A stretch of 64,000 bases of DNA from TMP-86 sp031394735. Its GTDB lineage: Bacteria; Pseudomonadota; Gammaproteobacteria; Steroidobacterales; Steroidobacteraceae. The notes under the pieces were generated by a model. It searched no databases. It had not been told where the DNA came from and was given only the letters and a program-made list of their open reading frames with translations. Position 1 is the stretch's first letter; every line of letters starts with the position of its first letter. This document shows, piece after piece, positions 1-8,284 of this stretch. The DNA lies in the NCBI GenBank assembly GCA_031394735.1, contig JANMXI010000075.1, positions 1-64,000 of the forward strand. Reading direction: 5' to 3'. The position numbers and the translations under genes were made by a program.

Positions 1-1
1 G

Positions 2-583
2 CTGCTGCTCGGCTCCCTTCCCGATGCATCGGTCGTGGCGGAAGCGGACTCCGGCGAATCGGCCTGCCTACTGTATGCCGAGCACAAGCCCGATGTGGTC
101 GTGATGGATCTGGCGATGCCGGGCATGGGCGGATTGGAGGCCCTGCGGCGGATCCGTGCCCGGGATCCTCAAGCTCGGATACTGACGCTGTCCGCGCACG
201 ACGATGCCATGCATGCGCGCCGCGCCCTGCAGGAAGGTGCGCTCGGATTCTTGTCCAAACGCACCGCTCCGGAAACACTGCTATCCGCTGTTACCACAGT
301 GGCCGCGGGACAGCGTTATCTGGATGCACAGATGGCGCAAAAACTGGCGTTTGCCGAGTTCGAAGGTGGGACCAAATCGCCGATCGAGAGGCTGTCCGAG
401 CGGGAGTTTGAGGTCTTCGTGCGTCTTGCCGGGGGCGCTACCGTACAACGCATCGCTCAGGATCTGACCCTGTCTGCATCGACGGTCGGCACGCATCTTT
501 ACAACATCAAACAAAAGTTGAATGTCGTCAATCAATCCGAGCTGACGTTGCTCGCGCTTCGACATGGGCTGATCGGAATTTAG
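2..583 (+). CDS. LuxR/NarL-family response regulator, 5' end cut by the window
   Basis: The frame is open from the window edge, so the true start lies upstream. The visible part begins inside a receiver domain. The phosphoacceptor Asp is in VVVMDLAMPGMGG (codon 107-109), and the conserved Lys is in GFLSKRT. A C-terminal LuxR-type helix-turn-helix follows, from LSEREFEVF through SASTVGTHLYNIKQKL. Proteins of this NarL/FixJ type are phosphorylated by a histidine kinase and then bind DNA as dimers. The partner kinase is not visible, so the regulon cannot be inferred. The family call is secure. The N-terminal missing part should be only about 20-25 residues. Confidence 0.9.
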   Translation: MLLGSLPDASVVAEADSGESACLLYAEHKPDVVVMDLAMPGMGGLEALRRIRARDPQARILTLSAHDDAMHARRALQEGALGFLSKRTAPETLLSAVTTVAAGQRYLDAQMAQKLAFAEFEGGTKSPIERLSEREFEVFVRLAGGATVQRIAQDLTLSASTVGTHLYNIKQKLNVVNQSELTLLALRHGLIGI

Positions 584-647
584 CCTACGATGAATTGTCG
601 CACTCAACGCGAAAGGAATTAAGTGCGAACAGCGCCTCATCACCAAC

Positions 648-1050
648 CTACAACATTTCTGCGTCGACGGCTGCCGCTCGGAATCGTTTGAGAAGATTCG
701 GATGAAGCGTGCCATGGCGCGGCGATTGCCCATGCGGTGCACGCGGGGGAACCGCGAACCAGTCGCTGGTATACGGCAGCAACATTCGTTCGCGTAGATT
801 AAATTTCGTTGGGTAACTCAGGCCAGCCAGTTAGTAGGCCGCCGCATCGACCATTGCAATGGCGAACTCACCGGAGTGCAGCTTATCGACTCGCTGAAAA
901 GTACCGTACGCCACCAACACCCGATAGAGCGGAGCGTTCGCGTCATCAACGATAGTCGCCAGTGCCGGGCGATGCTTGGGCCCCGGCTTGAGGACCTCAT
1001 TCTCGGGGAATGCGCCATGCCGCGATGCCAGCCCCTCACGGACGAGAACC
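648..1050 (-). pseudogene. MazF/PemK-like toxin remnant with in-frame stop
   Basis: On the minus strand one frame reads KPGPKHRPAL, then YRVLVAYGTFQRVDKLHSGE, then AIAMVDAAAY, then a TAA at 831-833. The same frame continues as LAGLSYPTKFNLRERMLLPY and DWFAVPPRAPHGQSP, ending at a TAG at 648-650. This order (GPK.RPAL, VAYGT.Q, AGLSY.TKF.L, LPY...WF.VPP) resembles a MazF/PemK-like growth-inhibitor family as I remember it, so the family name is moderate confidence. The single stop splits the protein about 60 residues before its end. The 5' end is unclear because it runs into the M20 remnant, and no antitoxin gene is left beside it. Confidence 0.5.
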
Positions 1051-1452
1051 GGAAACCCCACCAAGGTAATGCACCGCCGACATCGCCTGCGCACGCACCC
1101 CCACCGCCATGCTCGCCTCGTCGATATCAAAATACGGTGAGTGAGTGGTCCCCTTCGGAAAGCCAATCCCCAACCAATAGTAGAGCGAGGGAATGTCCTT
1201 GCCATAAAAGGCAAAGTCCTCCGAACCCGGCGAATAGTCGACCTGATCGTTCACATTGCCGTTGCTGGCGCTCGCCAACACCGGTGCAAGCGAGGCCATC
1301 AGTGCAGGATCGTTGATGATGGCGGGCGTCGGCGGCTCCCACGTGATCGCGCCGGAACCGCCATAGCGGGTGGCAATGCCGGCGACAGTCGCTTCCGCTT
1401 TTGACATCACCTCTTTGCGCATTGCCGGGTCAAAGGTCCGCAGCGCGCCAAC
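1036..1452 (-). pseudogene. C-terminal remnant of M20-family amidohydrolase/peptidase
   Basis: The minus strand encodes the last part of an M20D (hippurate hydrolase-like) enzyme: GALRTFDPAMRKEV, then VDYSPGSEDFAFYGKDIPS and WLGIGFPKGTTHSPYFDIDE, ending a few residues after HYLGG. The GSEDFAFY segment contains the family's conserved acidic metal-site residue. A whole enzyme is about 400-440 residues, and only about 139 remain. Homology stops near 1450 just before GALRTF, where a plus-strand amidohydrolase remnant begins. The metal-binding N-terminal half is absent, so this is not functional. Confidence 0.8.
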
Positions 1453-1581
1453 CTGGTCGTGTTGAGCGCGGATCCCCTGGCCAACCCCGACAACTACAAT
1501 GCTATTCTCGATATTTACAACGACGGCATTCGCGTGGATCGAAGCGCTCTGCCGTCGAAACGGATTCTGTCACTGAAGTAG
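1441..1581 (+). pseudogene. C-terminal remnant of amidohydrolase (imidazolonepropionase-like)
   Basis: The plus strand reads QRANLVVLSADPLANPDN followed by DIYNDGIRVDRS and a TAG stop at 1579-1581. ADLVVL.ADPL is typical of the C-terminal beta-sandwich of metal-dependent amidohydrolases, where it follows the catalytic barrel. Only about 46 residues survive and there is no start. The fragment begins at the same point where the oppositely oriented M20 remnant ends. Two broken genes therefore sit back to back. Confidence 0.65.
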
Positions 1582-1601
1582 CGCGCGACCGAGGACACCC
1601 A

Positions 1602-2357
1602 ATGCGACACATTTTCCTGCTCATTGCCGCGGCATCGATCTGCGCCTGCCACAACGCGGGACATCACGAAACGCCCGCCCGTGCCGAAGAATCGCCGACT
1701 TTTTTTCATCTGGAGCCTATCAAACCGCTGGCGGAATTATTACCGGCGGCGCTCGGCGCCAAACCACCAGCCGAGCAGGGAGAATTCCGTCACGCAGACC
1801 TGGTCGAGGTCATTTCACTGGATCCCACGATCAAACTGGACATCCGCTATGCGACGACGCGCAACTTCCTGAGCACGCCGCTGTACAGCCAGCCGCGCGC
1901 CTTTCTACAGCGGCCGGCTGCGCAAGCTCTGGTCCGCGTGCAGCGCTCGCTCAAGGACGAAGGCTACGGACTCCTCATCCACGATGCCTACCGGCCCTGG
2001 TATGTCACCAAGATCTTCTGGGATGCGACTGCGCCGGAGAATCACAAGTTCGTTGCTGATCCCGGTCAGGGCTCGCGGCACAACCGTGGCTGCGCGGTTG
2101 ATCTGACGCTGGTTGACCTGAAATCCGGCCAGCCCATCACGATGCCCAGCCTGTACGACGAGATGAGCGCCCGCGCCTACCCGACCTTCGAGGGCGGCCC
2201 GGTCGAGCCTCGCCGCCTGCGGAACCTGTTACGCAAACACATGGAGGCCGAAGGCTTCGATGTGTACGAATTCGAATGGTGGCATTTCGACTACCGCGAT
2301 TGGCGTTCCTACTCGATTCAGAACACTCGCTTCGAGGATCTTGGGTTCGCGCAGTAA
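1602..2357 (+). CDS. D-alanyl-D-alanine dipeptidase, VanX/DdpX type (M15D)
   Basis: A zinc peptidase of 251 residues that hydrolyses D-Ala-D-Ala, used in peptidoglycan dipeptide turnover rather than necessarily in vancomycin resistance. The zinc site is visible as SRHNRGCAVDLTL (His and Asp) and EFEWWHFDY (Glu base and His). The substrate-binding Arg is in IHDAYRPWY. The ATG at 1602 gives a hydrophobic export signal ending in a Cys-rich stretch (ICACHNAG) that may be a weak lipobox, so export to the periplasm is likely. The open frame extends upstream to 1401, but that part overlaps the amidohydrolase remnant and is not coding. Confidence 0.88.
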   Translation: MRHIFLLIAAASICACHNAGHHETPARAEESPTFFHLEPIKPLAELLPAALGAKPPAEQGEFRHADLVEVISLDPTIKLDIRYATTRNFLSTPLYSQPRAFLQRPAAQALVRVQRSLKDEGYGLLIHDAYRPWYVTKIFWDATAPENHKFVADPGQGSRHNRGCAVDLTLVDLKSGQPITMPSLYDEMSARAYPTFEGGPVEPRRLRNLLRKHMEAEGFDVYEFEWWHFDYRDWRSYSIQNTRFEDLGFAQ

Positions 2358-2397
2358 CAGCGCAACAGCGTAAATGCCTGCACGGATAACCCTAGAA

Positions 2398-4305
2398 TCA
2401 TGGTGTTCTCCTCGCGTTGGAAATCAATGTCGCACAGTCCGCATCCGCAGTGAGGCCCGGATCCACAAACGCCAGTATTGAAGCCAGTGGAGTCAGAATG
2501 AGTCCCAACGCAACCGCTCCTGCTGCCTGACCCACGGAATGCTTGGCCTGAAGGCCGATCGCAGGACGCGACAGAGTCCCCTGCAGTAACAAGGGCGATC
2601 GGACACGCCCTAATCTCACGCGCTTCGGATGACCCGCGAGGCGCAGATCAATCGCCTCCGTGTCCAATCGAATACGCCCTTCTCCGCTCACGAGCACGTC
2701 CTGCGTGTCCAACACCAGGTGCTGCGCCGTCAGCACACCGTTGCGCGCCTGGAAACTGGCGACGCCACAGCGAATCGGCGTAGTTTGAGTTTGCTTCGAG
2801 ACAAGCATGCCCAGTCCTCGCAAGTCGACCCCAGCAAGCTCGGCAAATGCCGTCCGCACTTCGCCGCGCGGAATTACGGCAGTCAGCTCGCCCTCGGCGC
2901 TCGCCGCGACCTGGTGAACCGACGCCCCCTTGCCATGGATTGTGACGCGTGCCGTCAGGGTTCCTTCCAGCGGCGGGTCGACATTCTCCTTGCGAACAAG
3001 CCGGCTCAACTGCAAAGCACTCATCTTCACATCGACGGCAGCAGCAGGCACGTCGGGCCGTGCATCGATCGTGACGGTCGACCGCAATTTTCCCTGCAAC
3101 AGGTCTGCGGTCAGGGGCGACGCCTTCAGGACGCCGCTCTCCAAGGTACCGTCCGCCGCGACGTCGAACAGCGAATAACGGCCCACCACCACTTCGTGCG
3201 CGCGATACTTCAGTGCGCCATCGACGCGCAGTATCGAAGCACGATTGAACATCGCGTTCGACAAAAGTAAACGCGGATTCTTATCCGATTTAGCGTCGCC
3301 TGCAGCCGCACGCTCACCCGTGTCCGCGAGCCGCAGACGTTGCGAATCCAGTGTCGCGGTGATGCGCGGCCTTGTCGTCGACGTCTCGATCGACACCATG
3401 CCCTGCACATCGCTTTGTCCAAAGGTGAGAGAGAGATCCTTATAAATAAACAGCGTTCCGCGTCGATCGAAAGCCGCGACGAGTCGATACGCTCCGGTGT
3501 TGATCAAGGTCACACCGGTCAGGAAATACAGATCGTGCAAATTCGAACCGCTCGCCTCTGCAGTGCCCTCCATGTCATTCAGCGACAGCGGCTGCCGCAG
3601 TACGCCTCGTCCCTTGATCTGCGAACCACTCGACTGCTCGGAAAAGGTGAACGCATACGGTTTGTCGGGCGACAAACTCGCCAATGACGCGCCGTCAATC
3701 TCGATAGCCGTTGCCCGCGTATTGAGTTCCCCGATCGCAGTCAGGCGCAATGGCAAAGCCGTGGCAGGATTCGCGCGATCGTCCACCGTGACGGAGCCGC
3801 GAAATCGCAGGCGTCGACGCTCATCGTCCAGACTCACAGTGGCATCGCGCATCGACAACGCATGAATGAGTGGTATTGCTCCAGAGGAACCCTTCTTGGA
3901 GTCCCGCCACTGCCAATTGGCCTGGCCTGCAGAATTGCGCACCAGATGCAGGGCTGCCTTCTCCAACGCCAGTGATTGGATGACCATCGGCCCGGTGACA
4001 CTCGACCAGTCGATCATGAGCGTCATACGCCCAACAGTCGCCGTTGTTCCTGCGGGCACCCACGGCGGATTTTCGATCGTCACGTCATCGGCGACGATTC
4101 GCGGGTGGCGTGTAAACACGTGAAATGTCAGAGATCCGTGAACTTGCACGGCACGATGTGCGCGTTGCGACAGCAGCCGGATCACAGACTCATGAAACCA
4201 CCCGGCTTGCAGCGCCAGCGCCAGCCCAACGCCAACCAGCAAGAACCCGCTCAGCGCAAACATCAGCACGATCAACAGTCGACGCAGTGTCGGTCGCTCG
4301 TTCAT
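2398..4305 (-). CDS. AsmA family protein
   Basis: A 635-residue protein with one N-terminal membrane anchor (about residues 9-31) and a long beta-rich periplasmic region. It has an AsmA-type N-terminal domain (segments such as VIRLLSQRAHRAVQVHG and RIVADDVTIENPPW) and an AsmA C-terminal domain (SGEGRIRLDTEAIDLRLAGH, then LQGTLSRPAIGL). It ends with a short hydrophobic segment. AsmA-like proteins are bridge-like proteins implicated in moving phospholipid between the membranes and in outer-membrane assembly. It is monocistronic, facing the vanX-like gene. The exact AsmA subtype is not decided. Confidence 0.85.
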   Translation of the reverse strand: MNERPTLRRLLIVLMFALSGFLLVGVGLALALQAGWFHESVIRLLSQRAHRAVQVHGSLTFHVFTRHPRIVADDVTIENPPWVPAGTTATVGRMTLMIDWSSVTGPMVIQSLALEKAALHLVRNSAGQANWQWRDSKKGSSGAIPLIHALSMRDATVSLDDERRRLRFRGSVTVDDRANPATALPLRLTAIGELNTRATAIEIDGASLASLSPDKPYAFTFSEQSSGSQIKGRGVLRQPLSLNDMEGTAEASGSNLHDLYFLTGVTLINTGAYRLVAAFDRRGTLFIYKDLSLTFGQSDVQGMVSIETSTTRPRITATLDSQRLRLADTGERAAAGDAKSDKNPRLLLSNAMFNRASILRVDGALKYRAHEVVVGRYSLFDVAADGTLESGVLKASPLTADLLQGKLRSTVTIDARPDVPAAAVDVKMSALQLSRLVRKENVDPPLEGTLTARVTIHGKGASVHQVAASAEGELTAVIPRGEVRTAFAELAGVDLRGLGMLVSKQTQTTPIRCGVASFQARNGVLTAQHLVLDTQDVLVSGEGRIRLDTEAIDLRLAGHPKRVRLGRVRSPLLLQGTLSRPAIGLQAKHSVGQAAGAVALGLILTPLASILAFVDPGLTADADCATLISNARRTP

Positions 4306-5029
4306 GAGGGCCTGTAACGAAGGAATATTGGTCTCCTGAAGTGGTCTGTAGCATCCGTCGCGTGTCTGCCAGACCGACGCCGCGATGACGGTGCGGGTGT
4401 GTATCCCCTCATTCTCATCGTTTCACGTGCTCAATTGATAGGGAAAACCCTGATTTCACCCGACTGTTGACCCTGTGCTTCAGCATCGGCGCCGCCCGGC
4501 GATAAGGGGAGGTGAGCTTTAACCCCAACGAGCTGCGACGGCGAGCGCTCCTCGCAGCATGCGCTGCCCTAGTGGCTGGCCGACTCGCACCTGCCGCGCA
4601 CCCCGACCCATGCCTCGTCAACGTCCTATAGCCCCTTCCCGGGTTGAGGCGTGTAGTCATTCACCCACAACGAGCGGTGGATGTTCCTGATAGTAGAACG
4701 GTGAAACACGGTCCATTCTTTCCACATGGCACCAAAATCCACCTCCCCAACGGCCGCGACGCAACACCGTCAGCGCAGAAATCGCACCGCCGAGGACGAC
4801 TCCACCGTGGTTGTCGTTCGCGCATTCAGCACCCTGATCAAGCGCCGCGGCAGCATGCCGTCGAGCGACACCGCCACGGTTGCCGCCGACGGGACCATTG
4901 GCGATAGTCGGCCGGCGCCGATCGAACCGAGCATCGACACTCCGCCACCCACCAAATCCAAGCGCCAACACCTGGATGAAAAGGCCCATGCCTACTCGGA
5001 GTTCTGTAGATCGCGCTGTTAAGAGCCTG
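4306..5029. other. 724-bp stretch with no recognisable gene
   Basis: No frame gives a protein I recognise. Short open frames on the minus strand (4657-5046 and 4770-4961) and on the plus strand (4726-5022) lack family motifs and clear ribosome binding sites. A 39-codon plus-strand frame at 4512-4631 starts with GTG and encodes an RRR-plus-hydrophobic segment that looks like a signal peptide, but its purine-rich stretch touches the start codon. Because both neighbouring intergenic regions of this part of the window contain gene debris, this may be decayed coding DNA, but I cannot show it. Confidence 0.4.
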
Positions 5030-6265
5030 TCAACGGTATTTTCCAAACTCCATTCTCGCGATGGCCCGATTGTGCACGTCGTCCGGCCCGTCGACGAGCC
5101 GCAGGGTGCGCGCGTGGGCGTAGGCCTTGGCCAGCCCGAAGTCAGTGGTCACCCCGCCGCCGCCGTGCGCCTGAATGGCATCGTCGATGATTTTCAGCAC
5201 CATGCGCGGCGCCGCCACCTTGATCATGGCGATCTCGAGCTGCGCCGCCTTGTTGCCGACGGTATCCATCATTTGAGCCGCCTTCAGACATAGCAACCGC
5301 GTCATCTCCAGGTCGATGCGCGCGTTGGCGATTCGTAGCTCCCACAGCGATTGTTCCGCGATCTTCTTGCCGAAAGCGGTCCGCGACAACAGCCGAATCG
5401 TCATCTTTCGCAACGCTTCCTCGGCCATGCCGATCGCGCGCATGCAATGGTGGATGCGGCCCGGCCCCAGTCTGCCCTGCGCGATTTCGAAGCCGCGCCC
5501 GTCGCCGAGCAGCATGTTCGATGCCGGCACCCGGCAATCCTTGAGCACCACCTCGGCGTGACCATGCGGCGCATCGTCGAAACCGAACACCGGCAGCATG
5601 CGCACGATCTCCACTCCCGGCGTGGCCATCGGCACCAGGATCATCGACTGCTGCTGATGACGCGCGGCGGCAGGATCCGACTTGCCCATGACGATGGCGA
5701 TTTCGCAGCGCGGGTCACCGGCACCTGAGGACCACCATTTCCGGCCGTTGACCACGTAGTCAGCGCCATCACGTTCGATGCGCGTTTCGATATTGGTCGC
5801 ATCTGAGGATGCGACGCCCGGCTCGGTCATCAAAAACGCTGACCGGGTCTTGCCGTCCATCAGCGGTTGCAACCAGCGCTGCTTTTGCGCCAGCGTTCCA
5901 TAGCGATGGAACACCTCCATGTTCCCGGTGTCCGGCGCGGAACAGTTGAAGACCTCGGAGGCCCATTCGACCCGGCCCATCTCCTCGGCACACAGCGCGT
6001 ATTCCAGATTGGTCAGTCCGGGCCCGACGAATTGAAAACTGTCATCGACATGCTTGTGACTCGAGGCCGGAGGCATGAACAGATTCCACAGTCCGTCCGC
6101 CCGTGCCCGCACTTTCAGTTCTTCGATGACCTGCAGCACCTTCCAGCGCTCGCCGGTTGCTTGCTCGGCGGCGTAGTCGACGTCTCGCGGCACGACCTCC
6201 GCGTCCATAAACGCGCGTACCCGGTCGCGCCAAAGTGTCTCGCGATCGCTTAATGTAAAATCCAC
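5030..6265 (-). CDS. Acyl-CoA dehydrogenase, ACAD10/11-like
   Basis: A 411-residue flavoenzyme that would alpha,beta-dehydrogenate an acyl-CoA and pass electrons to ETF. The signatures are AFLMTEPGVASSDATNI (flavin/acyl binding), then NGRKWWSSGAGD and GRLGPGRIHHCMRAIG, with C-terminal AHGGGGVTTDFGLAKAYA and DGPDDVH. The GRIHHCMR and DGPD.VH forms resemble the ACAD10/11 branch. The start is GTG at 6265 preceded by AAAGGA at proper spacing. It is the last gene of a minus-strand group after the SDR gene, with its own candidate promoter in the AT-rich gap. The substrate is unknown. Confidence 0.88.
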   Translation of the reverse strand: MDFTLSDRETLWRDRVRAFMDAEVVPRDVDYAAEQATGERWKVLQVIEELKVRARADGLWNLFMPPASSHKHVDDSFQFVGPGLTNLEYALCAEEMGRVEWASEVFNCSAPDTGNMEVFHRYGTLAQKQRWLQPLMDGKTRSAFLMTEPGVASSDATNIETRIERDGADYVVNGRKWWSSGAGDPRCEIAIVMGKSDPAAARHQQQSMILVPMATPGVEIVRMLPVFGFDDAPHGHAEVVLKDCRVPASNMLLGDGRGFEIAQGRLGPGRIHHCMRAIGMAEEALRKMTIRLLSRTAFGKKIAEQSLWELRIANARIDLEMTRLLCLKAAQMMDTVGNKAAQLEIAMIKVAAPRMVLKIIDDAIQAHGGGGVTTDFGLAKAYAHARTLRLVDGPDDVHNRAIARMEFGKYR

Positions 6266-6288
6266 AATAGTCCTTTAATTATTTGTAA

Positions 6289-6317
6289 TTTATAATATTT
6301 ATACTAAATGAAATCAA
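6289..6317 (-). promoter_or_regulatory. Sigma70-type promoter for the acyl-CoA dehydrogenase
   Basis: On the minus strand TTGATT (6312-6317) and TATAAA (6289-6294) are separated by exactly 17 bp. The ribosome binding site and GTG start follow at 6265. The -35 box overlaps the stop codon of the SDR gene. The surrounding 50 bases are strikingly AT-rich in a GC-rich window. Confidence 0.55.
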
Positions 6318-7093
6318 AACGTACCCGGGAACGCGCCACCGTCCATCAAGAAACTCTGTCCGGTGATATAGCCGGCGTGCTCGCTGCAAAGGAACGCGCA
6401 GGTCTGCCCAAATTCGGCCGGCGTCCCGAAACGCCCGGCTGGAATTTTCGCCCGGTCGGACGCCGCGATTGCCTCCTCGCCCTCGCCCGCACCCTTCGCC
6501 GCGCGGGCAATGCCCTGACGCAGTCGGCGGGTATCGAAGGACCCGGGGAGCAGATTGTTGATCGTGACATTGCGGTGCGCGACCTGACGGGCAACGCCGG
6601 CCACGAAGGCCGTCAGACCCGCGCGCGCTCCGCTGGACAGGTCCAGACCCGAAATCGGCATCTTGACGCTCACCGAAGTGATGTTGAGTATCCGCCCGAA
6701 GCCACGTTCCGACATCGTGCCGATCACCCTCTGGATCAGCTCGATCGGCGTCACCATATTCGAGGTGACGCCTGCCAGCATCGCGGCGCGATCCAGCTCG
6801 CGAAAATCGCGAAACGGGGGCCCACCATTGTTGTTGATGAGAATATCCGGATCGGGGCATGCGGCAAGCACCGCCGCCTGACCCTCGGGCGTGCCGATAT
6901 CACCGGCGATGGCAATCACGTCCACCGAAAATCCGCTGCGGATCTCCTGCGCGGTCGCCTCCAGCGCTGCCCGGTCACGGCCATTGATGACCAGGGAGAC
7001 GCCGGCCTCAGCCAGCGCGACAGCGCAGCCCTTGCCGAGCCCGGCGCTCGATGCGCACACGATGGCCTTACGGCCGCGAATACCCAGATCCAT
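6314..7093 (-). CDS. SDR family oxidoreductase lacking the YxxxK pair
   Basis: A 259-residue Rossmann protein. The glycine-rich loop is visible as ASSAGLGKGCAVALAEAG, the NNAG-like motif as ILINNNGGP, and the C-terminus as GYITGQSFLMDGG. After the Ser region (NITSVSVKMPISG), where classical SDRs carry Tyr-x3-Lys, this protein has LDLSSGARAGLTAFVAG, with neither Tyr nor Lys. A subgroup of bacterial SDRs shares this form. It may therefore use another catalytic residue or not be a standard NAD(P)H reductase. It lies 9 bp after the orphan binding-protein gene and upstream of the acyl-CoA dehydrogenase, so one operon is likely. Confidence 0.85.
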   Translation of the reverse strand: MDLGIRGRKAIVCASSAGLGKGCAVALAEAGVSLVINGRDRAALEATAQEIRSGFSVDVIAIAGDIGTPEGQAAVLAACPDPDILINNNGGPPFRDFRELDRAAMLAGVTSNMVTPIELIQRVIGTMSERGFGRILNITSVSVKMPISGLDLSSGARAGLTAFVAGVARQVAHRNVTINNLLPGSFDTRRLRQGIARAAKGAGEGEEAIAASDRAKIPAGRFGTPAEFGQTCAFLCSEHAGYITGQSFLMDGGAFPGTF

Positions 7094-7102
7094 TGCTACT
7101 CC

Positions 7103-8242
7103 TTACTGTCCGGTCTTGAATCGTTGCCAGATGCGCGTCAACACCCTTGCCCGATCCACCGGATCCGCCTGTTGCACGAACAAGCGGGCCCGCTCCTCCG
7201 TCGTCGGATAAATCATGGAATCGCTCGCGATCGACACCTCGACACCGCTGGTGGCCGCCGCGTTCGCATTGGCATAGCGCGTGAAATTCGAAATGCGCGC
7301 CATCACGCGCGCATCCATGACGTAGTTCAAGAAGGCATGCGCATTGGCCGGGTGCGGCGCATCCTTCGGAATGGCCATCATATCGAACCAGATGATCGAG
7401 CCTTCCTTTGGAATCACAAAGCCGATGTCCACGCCATTGCCGCTTTCCACGGCACGCGCCCGCGCCTGCGCGGCGTCCCCGTTGTACGCAACCGCCACAC
7501 AGATGTCGCCGTTCGCCAAGGCTTGCGTATAGGCAAAGGAATCGATGGTGCGCACATAGGGACGGGCACGCATCAAGGCACTTTCCGCATCTTGCAGATC
7601 CTTTGTGGAGGGGTTGTTCGGATCCCGGTGCAGGAACGTCAGAACCAACCGGATGACGCCGGCCGGGTTGTCCAAGACGTTGATTCCGCAATCCGCAAGC
7701 TGGGAGGCAACGGCGGGATCGAACACCAGACTCCAACTGTCTGCTGCGATGCCGCCCAGCCGCTTGCGAACCATCGTCTGATTGAAACCGATGCCCTCGG
7801 TTCCCCACAGGTAGATGGCGCCATGCCGATTGCCGGCATCGTTGGGGGCGACCTGCTTCAGCAACTGCGGGTCCATGTTGGCAAGATTCGGCAGCCGCGT
7901 CTTGTCCAGATCCTGATACACGCCTGCGGCAATCTGTCGTTCAAAATACGGCGCCGAGGGAAACACCACATCAAAGCCGCTGCTGCCCGCCAGCAGTTTG
8001 GTCTCCAGGGTTTCATTGGTATCGAAAACCAACACCTGGGTCTTGATGCCTGTCTTTTTCTCGAAGTCGGCCAGGGTGTCAGGGGCGAGGTAATCCGGCC
8101 AAATATACACGCTCAGCACCTGTGCCTTGCTCGCGCCCAACTGCGCCGAGGCAGGGCCGGCGCTCTGCGGCCCCCCGCACGCGCTCACCGCGCCAACGCT
8201 CAGCAGGCAGGACAACAGAGGGTTTCGCGCGATCCGCGGCAT
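7103..8242 (-). CDS. Orphan PotF-like polyamine-binding lipoprotein
   Basis: A 379-residue periplasmic binding protein of the spermidine/putrescine family with a lipoprotein signal (Cys at the SACGG junction). It is a paralogue of the PotF at 56921-58060, with equal length, shared FDTNETLETKLLAGSSG and an identical WQRFKTGQ end. Compared with that PotF and with E. coli PotF, the ligand-pocket WSDY has become WPDY, and the G[WY].GDV segment has become AYNGDA. The ligand may therefore differ. No permease or ATPase gene is adjacent. It heads a group with an SDR and an acyl-CoA dehydrogenase, which suggests uptake of, or sensing for, a catabolised amine or acid. That function is inference. Confidence 0.87.
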   Translation of the reverse strand: MPRIARNPLLSCLLSVGAVSACGGPQSAGPASAQLGASKAQVLSVYIWPDYLAPDTLADFEKKTGIKTQVLVFDTNETLETKLLAGSSGFDVVFPSAPYFERQIAAGVYQDLDKTRLPNLANMDPQLLKQVAPNDAGNRHGAIYLWGTEGIGFNQTMVRKRLGGIAADSWSLVFDPAVASQLADCGINVLDNPAGVIRLVLTFLHRDPNNPSTKDLQDAESALMRARPYVRTIDSFAYTQALANGDICVAVAYNGDAAQARARAVESGNGVDIGFVIPKEGSIIWFDMMAIPKDAPHPANAHAFLNYVMDARVMARISNFTRYANANAAATSGVEVSIASDSMIYPTTEERARLFVQQADPVDRARVLTRIWQRFKTGQ

Positions 8243-8284
8243 TCGAAGACTCCGATATATACTTTGTCATCCGGGAGGACACGA

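Noticed and set aside
1602..2357. Vancomycin resistance gene
   Set aside because: Although VanX-like, there is no vanH or vanA ligase nearby and the protein is exported, fitting peptidoglycan dipeptide turnover in a Gram-negative.
4512..4631. Short GTG frame with a signal-peptide-like RRR-plus-hydrophobic start
   Set aside because: It is only 39 codons, with no proper ribosome binding site spacing and no continuation; it could be chance.
6308..8284. Long open frame on the plus strand joined to the NTF2-like gene
   Set aside because: It is antisense to the SDR and binding-protein genes, and has no family motifs; the real start at 8285 has a strong ribosome binding site and a Tat signal.
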